DNA of 33,909 bases, from positions 1-33,909 of the forward strand of contig CAJWRZ010000005.1 of assembly GCA_913045955.1 (NCBI GenBank), read 5' to 3'. Below the pieces are notes generated by a model that was not told the DNA's origin, did no database searches, and saw only the letters and a list, made by a program, of their open reading frames with translations. Made by a program: the position numbers and the translations under genes. The stretch comes from an uncultured Puniceicoccaceae bacterium (GTDB lineage Bacteria > Verrucomicrobiota > Verrucomicrobiia > Opitutales > Coraliomargaritaceae). Every line of letters begins with the position of its first letter. Position 1 is the stretch's first letter. Below are positions 8,885-18,893 of this stretch, in pieces.

Positions 8885-9436
8885 CTAAACTCTTTTTGTA
8901 AACTCTTGGTAAGAGCGCGCAATACTGGTGACTACATCAGAGACCGTTCGACCTTCCGTAGAGACACTGAAGTGCGATTTAAGATAGGTAGGTGTGCGCT
9001 CAAGTAATAGTTTTCTAATCGCACCTTCTCGGTCCCCTACATCAAGCAAAGGACGGTTTTCATTTCTCATAGTACGCTCTAATATAGACTTTTCTGAGGC
9101 AAATAGGGATACTACTATACCCTTAGATTTCAGTAAATCCATCATACCTGGGGCCATCACTAAGCCGCCTCCGCAAGCAACCACAGATTTTATATTGGAA
9201 TGCCCTGATTGAATAAACTCTTTTTCTAAAGACCGAAAATAGGCTTCTCCATGTTCTTTAAAAATCTCAGGAACCGCCTGATGTACTTTTTTTTCAATCT
9301 CATTGTCAGAATCTAAGAAACGAAAGCCTAATTCATCGGCGACTAATCTTCCAAAATGAGATTTACCCACACCCATGAAGCCAACCAAATAAAGGTTTTT
9401 CTCGGTGATTGTGTGAGGCATGGACATGGAAATCAT
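8885..9436 (-). CDS. aroK: Shikimate kinase
   Basis: A 183-residue P-loop kinase that phosphorylates shikimate in the chorismate pathway. Walker A is GFMGVGKS (19-26). The DSDNEIEKK block supplies the magnesium and shikimate-binding Asp residues (about 42-44). FR at 67-68 and GGG at 89-91 bind the substrate carboxylate. ENRPLL (126-131) is the LID-region signature. The annotated start MISMSM has three possible ATGs (9436, 9427, 9421); the fold needs only the last. No other aro gene is in the window. AroK and AroL types cannot be separated here, and a gluconate kinase is unlikely given the GGG motif. Confidence 0.92.
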   Translation of the reverse strand: MISMSMPHTITEKNLYLVGFMGVGKSHFGRLVADELGFRFLDSDNEIEKKVHQAVPEIFKEHGEAYFRSLEKEFIQSGHSNIKSVVACGGGLVMAPGMMDLLKSKGIVVSLFASEKSILERTMRNENRPLLDVGDREGAIRKLLLERTPTYLKSHFSVSTEGRTVSDVVTSIARSYQEFTKRV

Positions 9437-9534
9437 GTTTTAATAATTAGCCAGATAGACAATATAAAAATTAAGATGAAAAAGAATTCACTTTCTTGTA
9501 TTTGGCATTTAGCTTGGAGTTATAACTGAATTTT

Positions 9535-9972
9535 ATGAGTGCAAATATTCTCCCAATATCGATTAAAGCTATTATTCCTACGACCAATGGTTCAGCGGTA
9601 TTCTTAATTCAAGACAAGAAGCATTTTGTTTTATATGTGGATAAAGAAATCGGCGAATCCATGCAAAATGCACTCAATGATATTTCTTCAGAACGCCCCA
9701 TGAGCCACGATTTGATGCTCAACATATTGGACGGCTTGGAAGCTGAAGTCGAACGGGTTATCATCAACGATGTTCAGGATGGCACTTATTATGCCCGCCT
9801 TATCCTATCTATGGAAAATGAATTAGGGCATAAAATAATAGAACTTGATGCAAGACCGAGTGATTCAATCACCCTAGCGCTCCTTTCAAAAAAGCCTATT
9901 TATGTTGCCCAAGATGTCTTAGATAAAGTTGAAGATATGACAGAGATCTTCAACAAAATCACCCATCCTTAA
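9535..9972 (+). CDS. BFN/DUF151 bifunctional nuclease family protein
   Basis: A 145-residue DUF151 protein. The defining block ELDARPSDSITLALLSKKPIYVAQDVLDKV (about 106-135) is intact, as is the preceding YYARLILSMENELGHKIIELDA beta-hairpin. Characterised members act as small nucleases in plants and bacteria, and some bacterial members are stress or regulatory proteins, so the activity of this one is not certain. It is cytoplasmic, with no signal or membrane segment. It is divergent from aroK across 98 bases. It is followed closely by the dihydrouridine synthase, whose coding sequence begins within tens of bases of this stop, which suggests co-transcription and perhaps translational coupling. 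Confidence 0.85.
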   Translation: MSANILPISIKAIIPTTNGSAVFLIQDKKHFVLYVDKEIGESMQNALNDISSERPMSHDLMLNILDGLEAEVERVIINDVQDGTYYARLILSMENELGHKIIELDARPSDSITLALLSKKPIYVAQDVLDKVEDMTEIFNKITHP

Positions 9973-9989
9973 ATTCAGCCCATACTTTT

Positions 9990-11075
9990 ATTAAGCCTGA
10001 CCTAATAGATCACATCACCGCAGAGACAGGCAAGGAACGAGCTTTTCCTTGGACTGCACTTGCGCCAATGCAAGACGTGACCACCTTAGGTTTTATGCGT
10101 TTACTTGGAAAATACGGCGCACCTGACCTACTCTTCACTGAATACTTCAGGGTATACCCGACTTCCAGACTAGAGAAGCATATTGTTGATTCTATTGAAC
10201 ACCATGAAACCGGTAAGCCTATTTTTGCTCAGCTCATAGGAGAAAGTTTGAGCGATATAAAAAGAACGATAGAGGCTATTTATGAGCAAGAACTGCCCGT
10301 GACCGGTATTGACTTAAATATGGGCTGTCCGGCGCCGAAAGTGTACAAGAAAAATGTAGGAGGCGGACTGCTTAGAGACCCCGATAAAATCGATAAAATA
10401 TTTTGCTGTATGAAAGCATCTATCAAAGATTATTTTACGGTAAAAATGAGAATCGGATTTGAGAGTGATGCCCACTTCTTGGAAATCTTAGATTTAATTA
10501 ATCAACATAAAGCTGATTTACTGAGTCTCCATGCGCGTACCGTTAAAGGTGGTTACCGAAGCGAAGTTCAATACGAGTATATAGCTCAAGCAGCCCAAAT
10601 CGCAGAATGCCCTGTCTTGGCAAATGGCAACATAACTTCATACAAAACAGCGAATCAAGTACTGAAAGAGACTCAAAGCCAGGGTGTGATGATCGGCCGA
10701 TCCTGTATCAGAAACCCGTGGATTTTTCGGCAGATAAGAGAGCATCAATCAAACCTACCGGTATTTAAGCCGACTTTTAAGGATGTTCGCCAATACATCG
10801 AAGACTTATACCTCATCACCGGAAATCCTGAAAAAGAAGACCGTTTTAGAATCAACTACCTCAAGAAATTTTTAAACTTCGTCGGAATTAGTATTGATCA
10901 AGAAGGTCAATTCCTACACGAAGCGCGGCGTTCAAAAAATAAGGCCGAGCTCGATTCTATTTGTGATCGTTATCTAATTGATGACGGAAAAGCGGAGCTC
11001 TATTACCCAGAAGAGCCACTCACCGGATTGGTGGCTAGACCCAATTGTGAAGTGAGCAATTCCTGCACTTTATAG
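9990..11075 (+). CDS. tRNA-dihydrouridine synthase with non-canonical start
   Basis: FMN enzyme that reduces uridines in tRNA D-loops. The first TIM-barrel strand (WTALAPMQDVT), the catalytic Cys loop (DLNMGCPAPKVYKKNVGGGLL), the KMRIGFE and LHART strands and the NGNI and GVMIGR phosphate-binding segments are all present. The first ATG (10068) is the Met of ALAPM, so starting there would remove half of the first FMN strand. The frame is open upstream to a stop at 9930, but contains no ATG, GTG or TTG. I set the start at an ATT (9990), giving MKPDLIDHITAETGKERAFPWTALAPM, a plausible N-terminus; ATA 10005 and ATC 10014 are alternatives. An indel in the assembly could also explain it. The DusA/B/C subtype is not clear. 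Confidence 0.85.
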   Translation: MKPDLIDHITAETGKERAFPWTALAPMQDVTTLGFMRLLGKYGAPDLLFTEYFRVYPTSRLEKHIVDSIEHHETGKPIFAQLIGESLSDIKRTIEAIYEQELPVTGIDLNMGCPAPKVYKKNVGGGLLRDPDKIDKIFCCMKASIKDYFTVKMRIGFESDAHFLEILDLINQHKADLLSLHARTVKGGYRSEVQYEYIAQAAQIAECPVLANGNITSYKTANQVLKETQSQGVMIGRSCIRNPWIFRQIREHQSNLPVFKPTFKDVRQYIEDLYLITGNPEKEDRFRINYLKKFLNFVGISIDQEGQFLHEARRSKNKAELDSICDRYLIDDGKAELYYPEEPLTGLVARPNCEVSNSCTL

Positions 11076-11116
11076 AATAGGCTCTGAATTCCACAAACTG
11101 GTTCTAAAAACCTGCT

Positions 11117-12529
11117 TCAAGCTTTCTCATCAAGTAACTCTTTGAGTAAGCCAATTCTCTTTTTAATCTGATCTGGGCTCGGCATACCCACTCCAGATCG
11201 CTCAGCTAATGCTTTATCTATTGAAAAGACGGACACCCAATCCTCATCAAAAGATTTGTCCAATGCCTTTACTTTTTCAAAAGGCAACTGATCTAGAGGC
11301 AATTCTAATTCCTCGGATAGTTGAACTAAGGAACCGACCAAATGATGGGCATCCCTGAAAGCGACTCCCTTTTTCACAAGGTAATCGACGATATCTGTAG
11401 CCAATAATAATGGGTCCGAAACTGCTTCCAAGCATCGAGCTTTATTAAGCTCAATACCGGACAAAGTCGCAGCTGTCACTTGAAGCGAGAGCATCAGTTG
11501 GTCAAAAGAATCAAAGACTGGCAGTTTATCTTCCTGTAAATCTCTATTATAGGTCAAAGGTAAGCCTTTCACTAAAGTGAATAAAGTTTGGGCATTGCCA
11601 ATCATTCGCGCCGACTTACCGCGAATAAGTTCAAAGGCATCCGGATTTTTCTTCTGTGGCATTAAACTTGATCCCGTTGTGAAGGCATCGGGTAATTGAA
11701 CAAAGCCAAACTCAGAACTATTCCAAAGAATAAAATCTTCCGCCATTCTGGATAAATGCACTCCAGATGTTGCACAGGCATTGGCGAAATCAAAGAACAA
11801 ATCTCGATCACTGACGGCATCCATACTATTTTGAGTCACGATAGGATTCCCTTCATCGTCAACAAAACCTAAAGCCTCTGCTGCGAACAAGCGATCAATG
11901 GGTAAAGTCGTACCCGCAATCGCACCCGAACCTAAAGGACAGATATTAGAAGCATCCCAAACTGAGGCAAAGCGATCGATATCTCGCATGAACATCTCGA
12001 CGTAAGCTAATAAATGATGGGCAAATGGAACCGGCTGAGCTCTTTGTAAGTGGGTATAGCCAGGGATGACCACGGTAGCATTTGATTCTGCGCATTCAAC
12101 GAGACCTTTAATCACAGACTCTAATTCTGAAACAAGCGAAACACAGGCATCTTTAAACCATAAGCGCATATCTGTAGCCACTTGATCATTACGGCTACGT
12201 GCAGTGTGTAATTTTGAAGCCGCTGGTACTAACTGAGTCAGCGCTTGTTCGATATTCATATGGACATCTTCGAGAGATTTATCCCACTTAAAAGTACCGC
12301 TTTGAATTGTCTCAGCAATCTGATCTAAACCTTGATGGAGTGCCTCTAATTCTTCTTGGGTTAAAATACCAACATGCTTCAACATCGAAGCGTGCGCACG
12401 GCTACCTTCAATATCATAAAGTGCGAGCCGATGATCAAAAGATACAGACTCACCAATCTCCAACATTAACTCCGATGGGTTTCCCTTAAAACGCCCACCC
12501 CAAGTCACTTGTTTATTTTTTTCATTCAT
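11117..12529 (-). CDS. argH: Argininosuccinate lyase
   Basis: A 470-residue member of the fumarase/aspartase superfamily. It cleaves argininosuccinate to arginine and fumarate, the last step of arginine synthesis. The superfamily signature [12 protein letters not shown] is at 286-297 and carries the catalytic serine loop. [13 protein letters not shown] (108-120) and [10 protein letters not shown] (157-166), with the general-acid/base His, are typical of ArgH. Length is standard, and the N-terminal TWGGRF block is diagnostic of ArgH over ADSL. It lies 64 bases downstream of the DUF255 gene on the same strand and converges with the Dus gene. No other arg gene is in view. Confidence 0.96.
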   Translation of the reverse strand: MNEKNKQVTWGGRFKGNPSELMLEIGESVSFDHRLALYDIEGSRAHASMLKHVGILTQEELEALHQGLDQIAETIQSGTFKWDKSLEDVHMNIEQALTQLVPAASKLHTARSRNDQVATDMRLWFKDACVSLVSELESVIKGLVECAESNATVVIPGYTHLQRAQPVPFAHHLLAYVEMFMRDIDRFASVWDASNICPLGSGAIAGTTLPIDRLFAAEALGFVDDEGNPIVTQNSMDAVSDRDLFFDFANACATSGVHLSRMAEDFILWNSSEFGFVQLPDAFTTGSSLMPQKKNPDAFELIRGKSARMIGNAQTLFTLVKGLPLTYNRDLQEDKLPVFDSFDQLMLSLQVTAATLSGIELNKARCLEAVSDPLLLATDIVDYLVKKGVAFRDAHHLVGSLVQLSEELELPLDQLPFEKVKALDKSFDEDWVSVFSIDKALAERSGVGMPSPDQIKKRIGLLKELLDEKA

Positions 12530-12593
12530 GAACTGAATTTTATCACTTTTCTTGCTCTATATGGCAAACGAAAACAGTCAAAAATCAAACTCT

Positions 12594-14588
12594 TTAAGAA
12601 TAGTCGGAAAGTGTTGCCTCGATGGAACCTTGAGTCGCCAAACAAAGCTTACCGATACAACATTGGAAATCTTGATTAGCATCCGATAAGATGAATAAAC
12701 GACGCCATTTATGGCCGAGCAAACTCTTACGAGCGGACTCTATCTTAGAAGCTTCATTCACTCGTATAACCGCAATTGCTTCATGGTTTGCAATGGCCTC
12801 TAAACCAAAGGCAATAGAACTTGCGTTGGTCTTAGCGCCATAATTGTAGACTGCGGATTCTCGGTGAAAAAGGCTTTCGTATTCTGCTGAGCCAGTCAGA
12901 GCGCACATACCTGATAGTGCGTGTAAAAGTGCGGCATTGCCCGAAGGAACTGCATTGTCGAACCATTCTTTCCGGCGGACGATCGGTGTATCCTGATCTT
13001 TCGCCGTAAAGTAAAACCCTGGATAAGCTTCATCCTTAAAATTCTCTATGGTGAAGCTCAGGCAGGCTTCGGCCCTTTCAATATATAAGCTCGAAGCCCC
13101 ATAATCGACCCAGTCCACCTTTGAGGCGACCGTGAGCAAAGCCTCGGCTAACAAAGCATAATCATTTAAAAAGCCCTTTATCCTTTTGTCAGAGTTACTG
13201 TAAAAAACGGTGCTTAACTGAAGTCCTTCTTGCTGATGGTCAATGACTTTATCCCAAATAAAATCAACAATTGAACGCGCCCGCTCAACCCACTCTTTTT
13301 TATTTAAATAAAAACCAGCTTCCGCCAAGGAACTTGCCAACATACAATTCCATGCGGTTATTATCTTAGGGTCTCGGGCAGGTCTCGCCCTAGATTGGTC
13401 ACGATACTCTAGTAAGCTAGTTCTAGCCTGAGCGAATTTCTCACGGACAGAAATATCTGAGTCCTGCAAAGCAGGAACCGAAAACCCATCTTCGAAATTA
13501 CCTTTGGAGTTGATTCCATAGGCAAGATTGAACTCCTTACCTTGAGAAGGCCCTAGAATTTGTTCAATTTGTTCTGGATCCCAGACATAAAAACGCCCCT
13601 CAACTCCTTCGGTATCCGCATCTAAGGATGAGGCGTAAGCTCCCGATTCTGTGAGCATTTCTCGGTCTAGCCAGGCAACCGTTTCTTCAATGACCGAGGC
13701 ATACAAAGGATTCTTGCTCGTAATCCAAGCACGGGTATAGCTTCCAATCAGCAAAGCATTATCATAAAGCATTTTTTCAAAGTGCGGAATCAACCAATGC
13801 GCATCGACGCTGTAGCGTGAAAAACCGCCGCCGACCTGATCATAAAGACCACCATGCGCCATAGCTTTTAAAGTCAGATCTGAAATCGCTTCAATCTTAT
13901 CGCTAAGCTCAATACTGCCTTGTGGATGAGTTCGCATTGATAAAAGGAAATTCAAATTCATAGCCTGTGGGAACTTTGGCGCGGAACCGAAACCTCCGTA
14001 TTGATCATCATGATTACCACAAATGCCTAAAGCAGCTTCAGATAAATGAGCGATTTTGAAATAACTTTCGGAGTCACTTGTTGCACATGAGGCTATGAGA
14101 TTCTTTTGGATCGATTCTGCATTCTCCATCAGTTCCTCTTTTGATTTCTTAAAGAAGTCCGAGATACGAATTAATAACTGAGGCCATGGAATTAAGCCAT
14201 TACCCTGATCCTCAGGAGGGAAATAAGTCCCTCCAAAAAAAGGTCGCCCATCGGGCAAGCAAAAGACATTCAAGGGCCATCCGCCTCTTTGGATAATCAG
14301 CTGAACTGCTTCCATATAGACATGATCAACATCAGGACGTTCTTCACGATCAACTTTTATACAGACAAAATGTTCATTCATGATCTCAGCAATAAAATCA
14401 TTCTCAAAACACTCATGGGCCATTACATGGCACCAATGACACGAAGAATAGCCTATCGATATCAGTATTGGTTTATTTAGGCGCTTAGCCAACGCAAAGG
14501 GCGCTTCACCCCAACTATACCATTCTACGGGGTTACTCGCATGTTGCCTCAGGTACAAGCTGGCTTCATTAGATAGGTGATTTTTCAT
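12594..14588 (-). CDS. DUF255 thioredoxin-fold / glycosidase-like protein (YyaL family)
   Basis: A 664-residue member of the YyaL / SPATA20 family. The N-terminal thioredoxin-like domain has SSCHWCHVM with Cys50 and Cys53, preceded by [16 protein letters not shown] and followed by [11 protein letters not shown] and [24 protein letters not shown], the family hallmarks. The rest resembles an (alpha/alpha)6 barrel of the N-acylglucosamine epimerase/cellobiose type, with [31 protein letters not shown] and [17 protein letters not shown]. No signal peptide is present, so it should be cytoplasmic. Function in bacteria is unsettled. It is divergent from mutL and upstream of argH in the same direction. 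Confidence 0.9.
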   Translation of the reverse strand: MKNHLSNEASLYLRQHASNPVEWYSWGEAPFALAKRLNKPILISIGYSSCHWCHVMAHECFENDFIAEIMNEHFVCIKVDREERPDVDHVYMEAVQLIIQRGGWPLNVFCLPDGRPFFGGTYFPPEDQGNGLIPWPQLLIRISDFFKKSKEELMENAESIQKNLIASCATSDSESYFKIAHLSEAALGICGNHDDQYGGFGSAPKFPQAMNLNFLLSMRTHPQGSIELSDKIEAISDLTLKAMAHGGLYDQVGGGFSRYSVDAHWLIPHFEKMLYDNALLIGSYTRAWITSKNPLYASVIEETVAWLDREMLTESGAYASSLDADTEGVEGRFYVWDPEQIEQILGPSQGKEFNLAYGINSKGNFEDGFSVPALQDSDISVREKFAQARTSLLEYRDQSRARPARDPKIITAWNCMLASSLAEAGFYLNKKEWVERARSIVDFIWDKVIDHQQEGLQLSTVFYSNSDKRIKGFLNDYALLAEALLTVASKVDWVDYGASSLYIERAEACLSFTIENFKDEAYPGFYFTAKDQDTPIVRRKEWFDNAVPSGNAALLHALSGMCALTGSAEYESLFHRESAVYNYGAKTNASSIAFGLEAIANHEAIAVIRVNEASKIESARKSLLGHKWRRLFILSDANQDFQCCIGKLCLATQGSIEATLSDYS

Positions 14589-14701
14589 ATGATTGTGATT
14601 ATCAATATATAAGTGTTACACTAAATCCTAAAAAATAAAAGCGCACCTTTTGAATTGATGTACTTTTATAAATTCTCAAGCTTAATTATTCCGATAAAAC
14701 T

Positions 14702-16564
14702 ATGTCTCAAATAAAAATACTCAGCGATCGAGTTGCCAATCAAATTGCGGCGGGCGAGGTCATAGAACGCCCCGTAGCTGCCGTCAAGGAATTGGTCGAG
14801 AACAGTATCGATGCGAAAGCCGACCGAATCACAATTGAGATTAAAAATGGCGGAAAATCATTAATTAAAATCACAGATAATGGTTCAGGAATGTCCGAGG
14901 ATCAAGCCCTACTCTCCCTGGAACGTCATGCAACAAGTAAGCTTAGGCAGGCGAATGATTTAAACGAAATTTACACGTTTGGATTTAGAGGAGAAGCCTT
15001 ACCTTCGGTTGCTTCAATTTCCCAGTTCATTCTTAAGACAAGAACTGAGGGGTCGATTGAAGGGACTGAAATACGAGTTAATTCAGGCAAACTAATCGAT
15101 AAGAAAGTTTGTGGGATGCCACAAGGGACTTCAATTGAAGTCAGTCATTTATTCAACAGTGTTCCGGCGAGACGCAAATTCCTAAAATCAGATGCCACCG
15201 AAACAGCACACATTCATTTTACAGTAAGGCTCTTTGCCTTAGCACACCCGAATATTGCTTTTGAATTGATTGACTCTGGGCGCGTTGTTTTAAAATCCCC
15301 CTCTTGCGCTCGGTTAGCGGACAGGATTTCCGAAGTATGGAATCGGAATATTTCAAAAGATTTACTGCAGATATCCGCAAACAACGAAGCGGATAAAATT
15401 GAAATCAGCGGTCTTAGCTCTAAAATCGGCACCGACCGTTCCACACGAAGGGAACTCATATTTTTTGTAAATAACCGGCCCGTTGATAATAAAACATTGT
15501 CCTATGCAGTCCTCGATGCCTATGCGGGTAGGATTCCCAAAGGTCGGTTCCCGGTGGCTTTCTTATTTCTAAAAGTAGATCCCTCGGCAATTGATGTTAA
15601 CGTGCATCCAACAAAAAGAGAAATAAGATTCCGCGATGAGGCTAAGGTTCGGAATTTTATCCTTAACACAATTCATTCTGCTCTTGAAAAATTAAACAGT
15701 AAAGTCATCCAAGCTCAGTCCACGGATATAAAAGATTTCCCCGGAGCAATCCCCGCACCTATTTTCAAAAACCACCGCACTGAAAAAGAATCAAAAACTA
15801 CGGAAAATGATCAAGCTCCTGAAACTCTTGTAATTCACCCAGATCATATATCCAAAGAACCAGTTACGCCCACTGATGATTTTCGCTATAAGACAAATAA
15901 AAAGAAAGCATCGCATGTTAATGAGATAGCTATTTCCGATACGGCGCACGCAGGACTTGAAAACAAAGAAGGCGACTCGCCTGAACACTTTAACTGGAAA
16001 TTCATCACCGAGATGAAAAAGAAATATGCTGTATACAACACCCCTAACGGGCTTGTTGTTCTCAATATTCTTCGAGCAATGCAACGCATCCGCTATGAAA
16101 CAATTTTAAAACAACTGGGACAACATACCCATAAGATCCAAGATTTAATAATTCCCATCAAAATTGAACTTGAGCCTTTAGGGACCAGTACACTTGAAGC
16201 GCATTTGAATGATTTAAGTACTCATGGATTCGCCATAGAATCCTTCGGCAAAAATTACTTCCGTATTTTAGGCATTCCAGATTGGTTGAAAATTGAAAAT
16301 GCTGAACAATTCATTAAGGATTTAATTGATCAACTTCGGACGCGTGGTGCTTTCTCAAAGAATCCGAATCAAGAAATTTCTTGGGAAAATATAGCTCAAG
16401 TAGCGATACAAAATTACCACTTCAACAAGCCAGACCAGAATTCAATGACTTTGGAACATTTGCCGGACCTTCTCTTCAAATGCACTGATCCACTGGTCAA
16501 TCCTTTAGGTAAAAGCATTTTCCTAGAATTGGACTGGAATGAGATTGAGAAGCGTATTAGCTGA
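14702..16564 (+). CDS. mutL: MutL mismatch-repair protein lacking the endonuclease motif
   Basis: A 620-residue GHKL ATPase that couples MutS mismatch detection to strand removal. The N-terminal ATPase is intact: IAAGEVIERP, ELVENSIDAKA, TDNGSGM, HATSK and FGFRGEALPSVASIS. The transducer domain carries DVNVHPTKREIRF. The linker (about 345-430) is charged and low in complexity. In the C-terminal dimerisation domain, the position of the usual metal motif DQHAxxERxxYE reads NILRAMQRIRYE (455-466), so the Asp, Gln, His and Glu ligands are gone. The terminal CPHGRPT motif is also replaced, by NPLGKSIFLEL near 600. The protein therefore looks like an endonuclease-dead MutL. A hairpin spans its stop codon. 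No mutS, mutH or dam is in the window. Confidence 0.95.
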   Translation: MSQIKILSDRVANQIAAGEVIERPVAAVKELVENSIDAKADRITIEIKNGGKSLIKITDNGSGMSEDQALLSLERHATSKLRQANDLNEIYTFGFRGEALPSVASISQFILKTRTEGSIEGTEIRVNSGKLIDKKVCGMPQGTSIEVSHLFNSVPARRKFLKSDATETAHIHFTVRLFALAHPNIAFELIDSGRVVLKSPSCARLADRISEVWNRNISKDLLQISANNEADKIEISGLSSKIGTDRSTRRELIFFVNNRPVDNKTLSYAVLDAYAGRIPKGRFPVAFLFLKVDPSAIDVNVHPTKREIRFRDEAKVRNFILNTIHSALEKLNSKVIQAQSTDIKDFPGAIPAPIFKNHRTEKESKTTENDQAPETLVIHPDHISKEPVTPTDDFRYKTNKKKASHVNEIAISDTAHAGLENKEGDSPEHFNWKFITEMKKKYAVYNTPNGLVVLNILRAMQRIRYETILKQLGQHTHKIQDLIIPIKIELEPLGTSTLEAHLNDLSTHGFAIESFGKNYFRILGIPDWLKIENAEQFIKDLIDQLRTRGAFSKNPNQEISWENIAQVAIQNYHFNKPDQNSMTLEHLPDLLFKCTDPLVNPLGKSIFLELDWNEIEKRIS

Positions 16565-16590
16565 ATTTAGCTTTGCCTAAATCAGTCAGC
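16560..16590. terminator. Hairpin shared by the mutL and M23 gene ends
   Basis: The perfect 6-bp stem ATTTAG/CTAAAT (16565-16570 and 16577-16582) has the loop CTTTGC. Past a one-base bulge the stem extends with GCTG/CAGT pairing. A T run follows at 16597-16601 on the plus strand. The stem overlaps the mutL stop codon (16562-16564) and the last codon of the convergent M23 peptidase gene, so one element probably ends both transcripts. It is AT-rich and short, so strength is uncertain. Confidence 0.45.
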
Positions 16591-17619
16591 TAATAATTTT
16601 TCAAGATGTGATAATAAAAGCTTTGATGGCTTTATGCTTTGGTCCTTGATTTGAAATAAGGCACAACAGGGCTCAATTTTCAAGGAACTGTTATAAGAAA
16701 TTATCTGAATATTTTGCTTTGTACCGACCTTCATTTCTGAGGCTGACAGAGGCTCCCACCTCACAGGGATACCGTATTTTGAAAAGCTTATCGACCAACC
16801 AGCTATTTGATCTTTGTTAAGCCTCTTTTTAACTAAGCAAAAACGATTTTCTCGAACAAAACTCGGAATCCGACTGTAGTGAACCTGCACCTTCACGAAC
16901 ACAGGAAGGGATTTTAAATATTCGGGGAAACTAGACACCTTCTTTGACTGGATTGATCTAAAAAAATCAAGCGGATCAACCCCAAGTAGATTCATGCCAT
17001 TCCATTGCCCGTGCCAATTAGGGCTTTCAAAAGATTTCCTATTGTACCAATTTTGGAAATTACGAGAAAGTTTTAAGCCTATTTCAAAATGTAAATGCGC
17101 CCTTTGCTTCGGTATTGTATAGCTTCCAGCTGAGCGCCCCATTCGCCCTATTCGGGAGCCTCCTTTAATCTCTGAATTGAGGGTTAAGCGGCTATCTACG
17201 GATTTTAAGTGCGCGTATAATGTATAAAAAGAAACGCCTTCTTGTTGATGTGCGATCACTACGTAACGACCATAGTCACTGTAGGCAGGTATTTTATTTA
17301 TTAAAGCAACTCGGCCAGACAATACCGAAAATACAGAATCTTTGACTTCGTTATTTTCATCAAACTCTAAGCCAAATAGATCTAAGCCTTCATGGAATTT
17401 TGTTCCTCCATTGCGCACGCAGCCGTATAAGCCAGAACGAGGATTACCCGATGCCGCAGCTTGGACAAAACCTTCTATGGTGGCCCCATTAGAAAAAGCT
17501 GGATTAGGCGTTGGCCAAACAAGCACCGGAGGTGTAGCTGTAGCTATAGCTGTCGCCATTGAAAAAACAGTTAGCGCAAGAAATACCAATAACCACAATG
17601 GATTCTTTATAATGCTCAT
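16582..17619 (-). CDS. Secreted M23 family (LytM-type) metallopeptidase
   Basis: A 345-residue exported protein with a hydrophobic signal sequence (residues about 8-27, cleavage around ATA-TATP). The M23 domain covers about 65-200. It shows the zinc ligands His76 and Asp80 in FHEGLDL, and HLHFE with His175 and His177, plus the YAHL strand with His137 that positions catalytic water. Such enzymes cut peptidoglycan cross-links, or act as EnvC-like activators when the ligands are lost; here they are intact. The C-terminal about 130 residues are not recognisable and rich in basic and aromatic residues. A small unknown gene ends 11 bases upstream on the same strand, so the two probably form an operon. 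Confidence 0.88.
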   Translation of the reverse strand: MSIIKNPLWLLVFLALTVFSMATAIATATPPVLVWPTPNPAFSNGATIEGFVQAAASGNPRSGLYGCVRNGGTKFHEGLDLFGLEFDENNEVKDSVFSVLSGRVALINKIPAYSDYGRYVVIAHQQEGVSFYTLYAHLKSVDSRLTLNSEIKGGSRIGRMGRSAGSYTIPKQRAHLHFEIGLKLSRNFQNWYNRKSFESPNWHGQWNGMNLLGVDPLDFFRSIQSKKVSSFPEYLKSLPVFVKVQVHYSRIPSFVRENRFCLVKKRLNKDQIAGWSISFSKYGIPVRWEPLSASEMKVGTKQNIQIISYNSSLKIEPCCALFQIKDQSIKPSKLLLSHLEKLLAD

Positions 17620-17630
17620 TTAATATATAA

Positions 17631-18134
17631 TTAAAGCAGTAGATCACCTATGATCGATTCTACATTCTTAACAGATTCTAGACTAGGCGATACAATCGGA
17701 ATCAGAAACTCACGCTTTGTTTTGGAATGCACGAAGGTTTGTTCCGGGTCTTCTGATCGATGAGGTATTGATTTTAAAACGCGTTTTCTTTCTAAGCTCA
17801 CCGCGAATAAATAAACCAAGAGGTCTCGCTCCTCTATGGGCTCATCATTCATTTCAAAAAGTGAAAGAAAAAAGCTTTCCGCCGAATGCTTACGCTCTTC
17901 GTTCGATATGGCATTGGGGTCTTCCTCGGTGAAGGTCCGCATCCAACGTCCGAGTACCTTACCTTGGTTAATTTCATCCAACCTTGGAAGCTCATCTTCT
18001 AGTAAATCATAACGAACTAATTCATTAATCTCTGAGTCTTTGGCGATAATACAGAATACCTTATCGCCTTCAGAAAAGACGGCCTCACTTAAAGAAGAGC
18101 ACTTGCCGAAGCCTTTTATTTGCCACTGATTCAT
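17631..18134 (-). CDS. Small protein of unknown function paired with M23 peptidase
   Basis: A 167-residue soluble protein with no signal peptide, membrane segment or motif I can name. The N-terminal half reads as a small beta-rich region (WQIKGFGKCSSLSEAVFSEGDKVFCIIAKDS), with FCIIAK and a QGKVLGRWMRTF strand. It is followed by acidic helices (EERKHSAESFFLSLFEMNDEPIEERDLLVYLFAVSLERKRVL). The KVFCII/KVLGRW pattern resembles the conserved small proteins often annotated only as hypothetical in Verrucomicrobiota, which is a recollection and not a search result. It is upstream of the M23 gene by 11 bases and likely co-transcribed. It is divergent from the phosphoesterase at 18235. Confidence 0.75.
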   Translation of the reverse strand: MNQWQIKGFGKCSSLSEAVFSEGDKVFCIIAKDSEINELVRYDLLEDELPRLDEINQGKVLGRWMRTFTEEDPNAISNEERKHSAESFFLSLFEMNDEPIEERDLLVYLFAVSLERKRVLKSIPHRSEDPEQTFVHSKTKREFLIPIVSPSLESVKNVESIIGDLLL

Positions 18135-18234
18135 GTTTATATACGCTCAATTTATAAAAATATTTTTCAAGCTTTTAGTCACTTAAATTAAAAATTTATT
18201 GCGGGAACTAAAATATTTTCATTTCTAGAAGATC

Positions 18235-18888
18235 ATGGGAAGAACAATAGTTATAGGGGATGTTCATGGATGCGCTATAGAACTCGATAAGTTAATCGAG
18301 AAGATTAAACCCCGTACTGGCGATAATTTCATCCAATTAGGTGACTTAATAAACAAGGGGCCCGACAGCCGAGGGGCGATCGCAATTGCTCGAGCTTTTA
18401 ATATGGATGTTGTTATGGGAAATCATGAGCTGAGACTTCTATCGGCCAAGGAAAGTGACAATAAGTCTAAGCTGAAGACCCATGACCATGAAACCCTAGA
18501 TCAATTGACCTCAAAAGACTGGAAATACATTAAAAAATTCCCGAAGTATATTTACAAAAAATCCTTAAGGACAATTTTTGTTCACGGAGGGTTTATTCCT
18601 AATAAACCTTGGAGAAATCAGGGCATTGAGGTCGTCACTGAGGTTCAAGTCATTGACAAAAAAGGTAGGCCAAAGAAGCGTTCCGATGCACCTAAAGGCG
18701 AATTATGGGCTAAGCTCTGGGATCGAAAAAAGTCTGTTGTTTACGGGCACTTGCCGAGAAAGAAAGCCTACAAGATCGGTAATACCCTTTGTATCGATAC
18801 GGGCTGCGTCTACGGCGGACATTTAACGGCCTATATTGTAGAAGAAAAAAGAACTGTGCGTGTTAAGGCAAAAAGAGCTTATCGCTGA
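18235..18888 (+). CDS. Calcineurin-like metallophosphoesterase (PrpE/ApaH type)
   Basis: A 217-residue bacterial PPP-family phosphoesterase. The dinuclear metal motifs appear in order: GDVHG (Asp9, His11), GDLINKGPDS (Asp37), GNHE (Asn62, His63), FVHGG (His117) and YGH (His172), with CIDTGCVYGG closing the site. The spacing fits Ser/Thr/Tyr protein phosphatases and symmetrical Ap4A hydrolases of the ApaH/PrpE group; the exact substrate cannot be chosen. No signal peptide. The C-terminus is basic. It is transcribed divergently from the small gene at 17631-18134 and converges with cysI, leaving only 5 bases between stop codons. Confidence 0.9.
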   Translation: MGRTIVIGDVHGCAIELDKLIEKIKPRTGDNFIQLGDLINKGPDSRGAIAIARAFNMDVVMGNHELRLLSAKESDNKSKLKTHDHETLDQLTSKDWKYIKKFPKYIYKKSLRTIFVHGGFIPNKPWRNQGIEVVTEVQVIDKKGRPKKRSDAPKGELWAKLWDRKKSVVYGHLPRKKAYKIGNTLCIDTGCVYGGHLTAYIVEEKRTVRVKAKRAYR

Positions 18889-18893
18889 AAATG

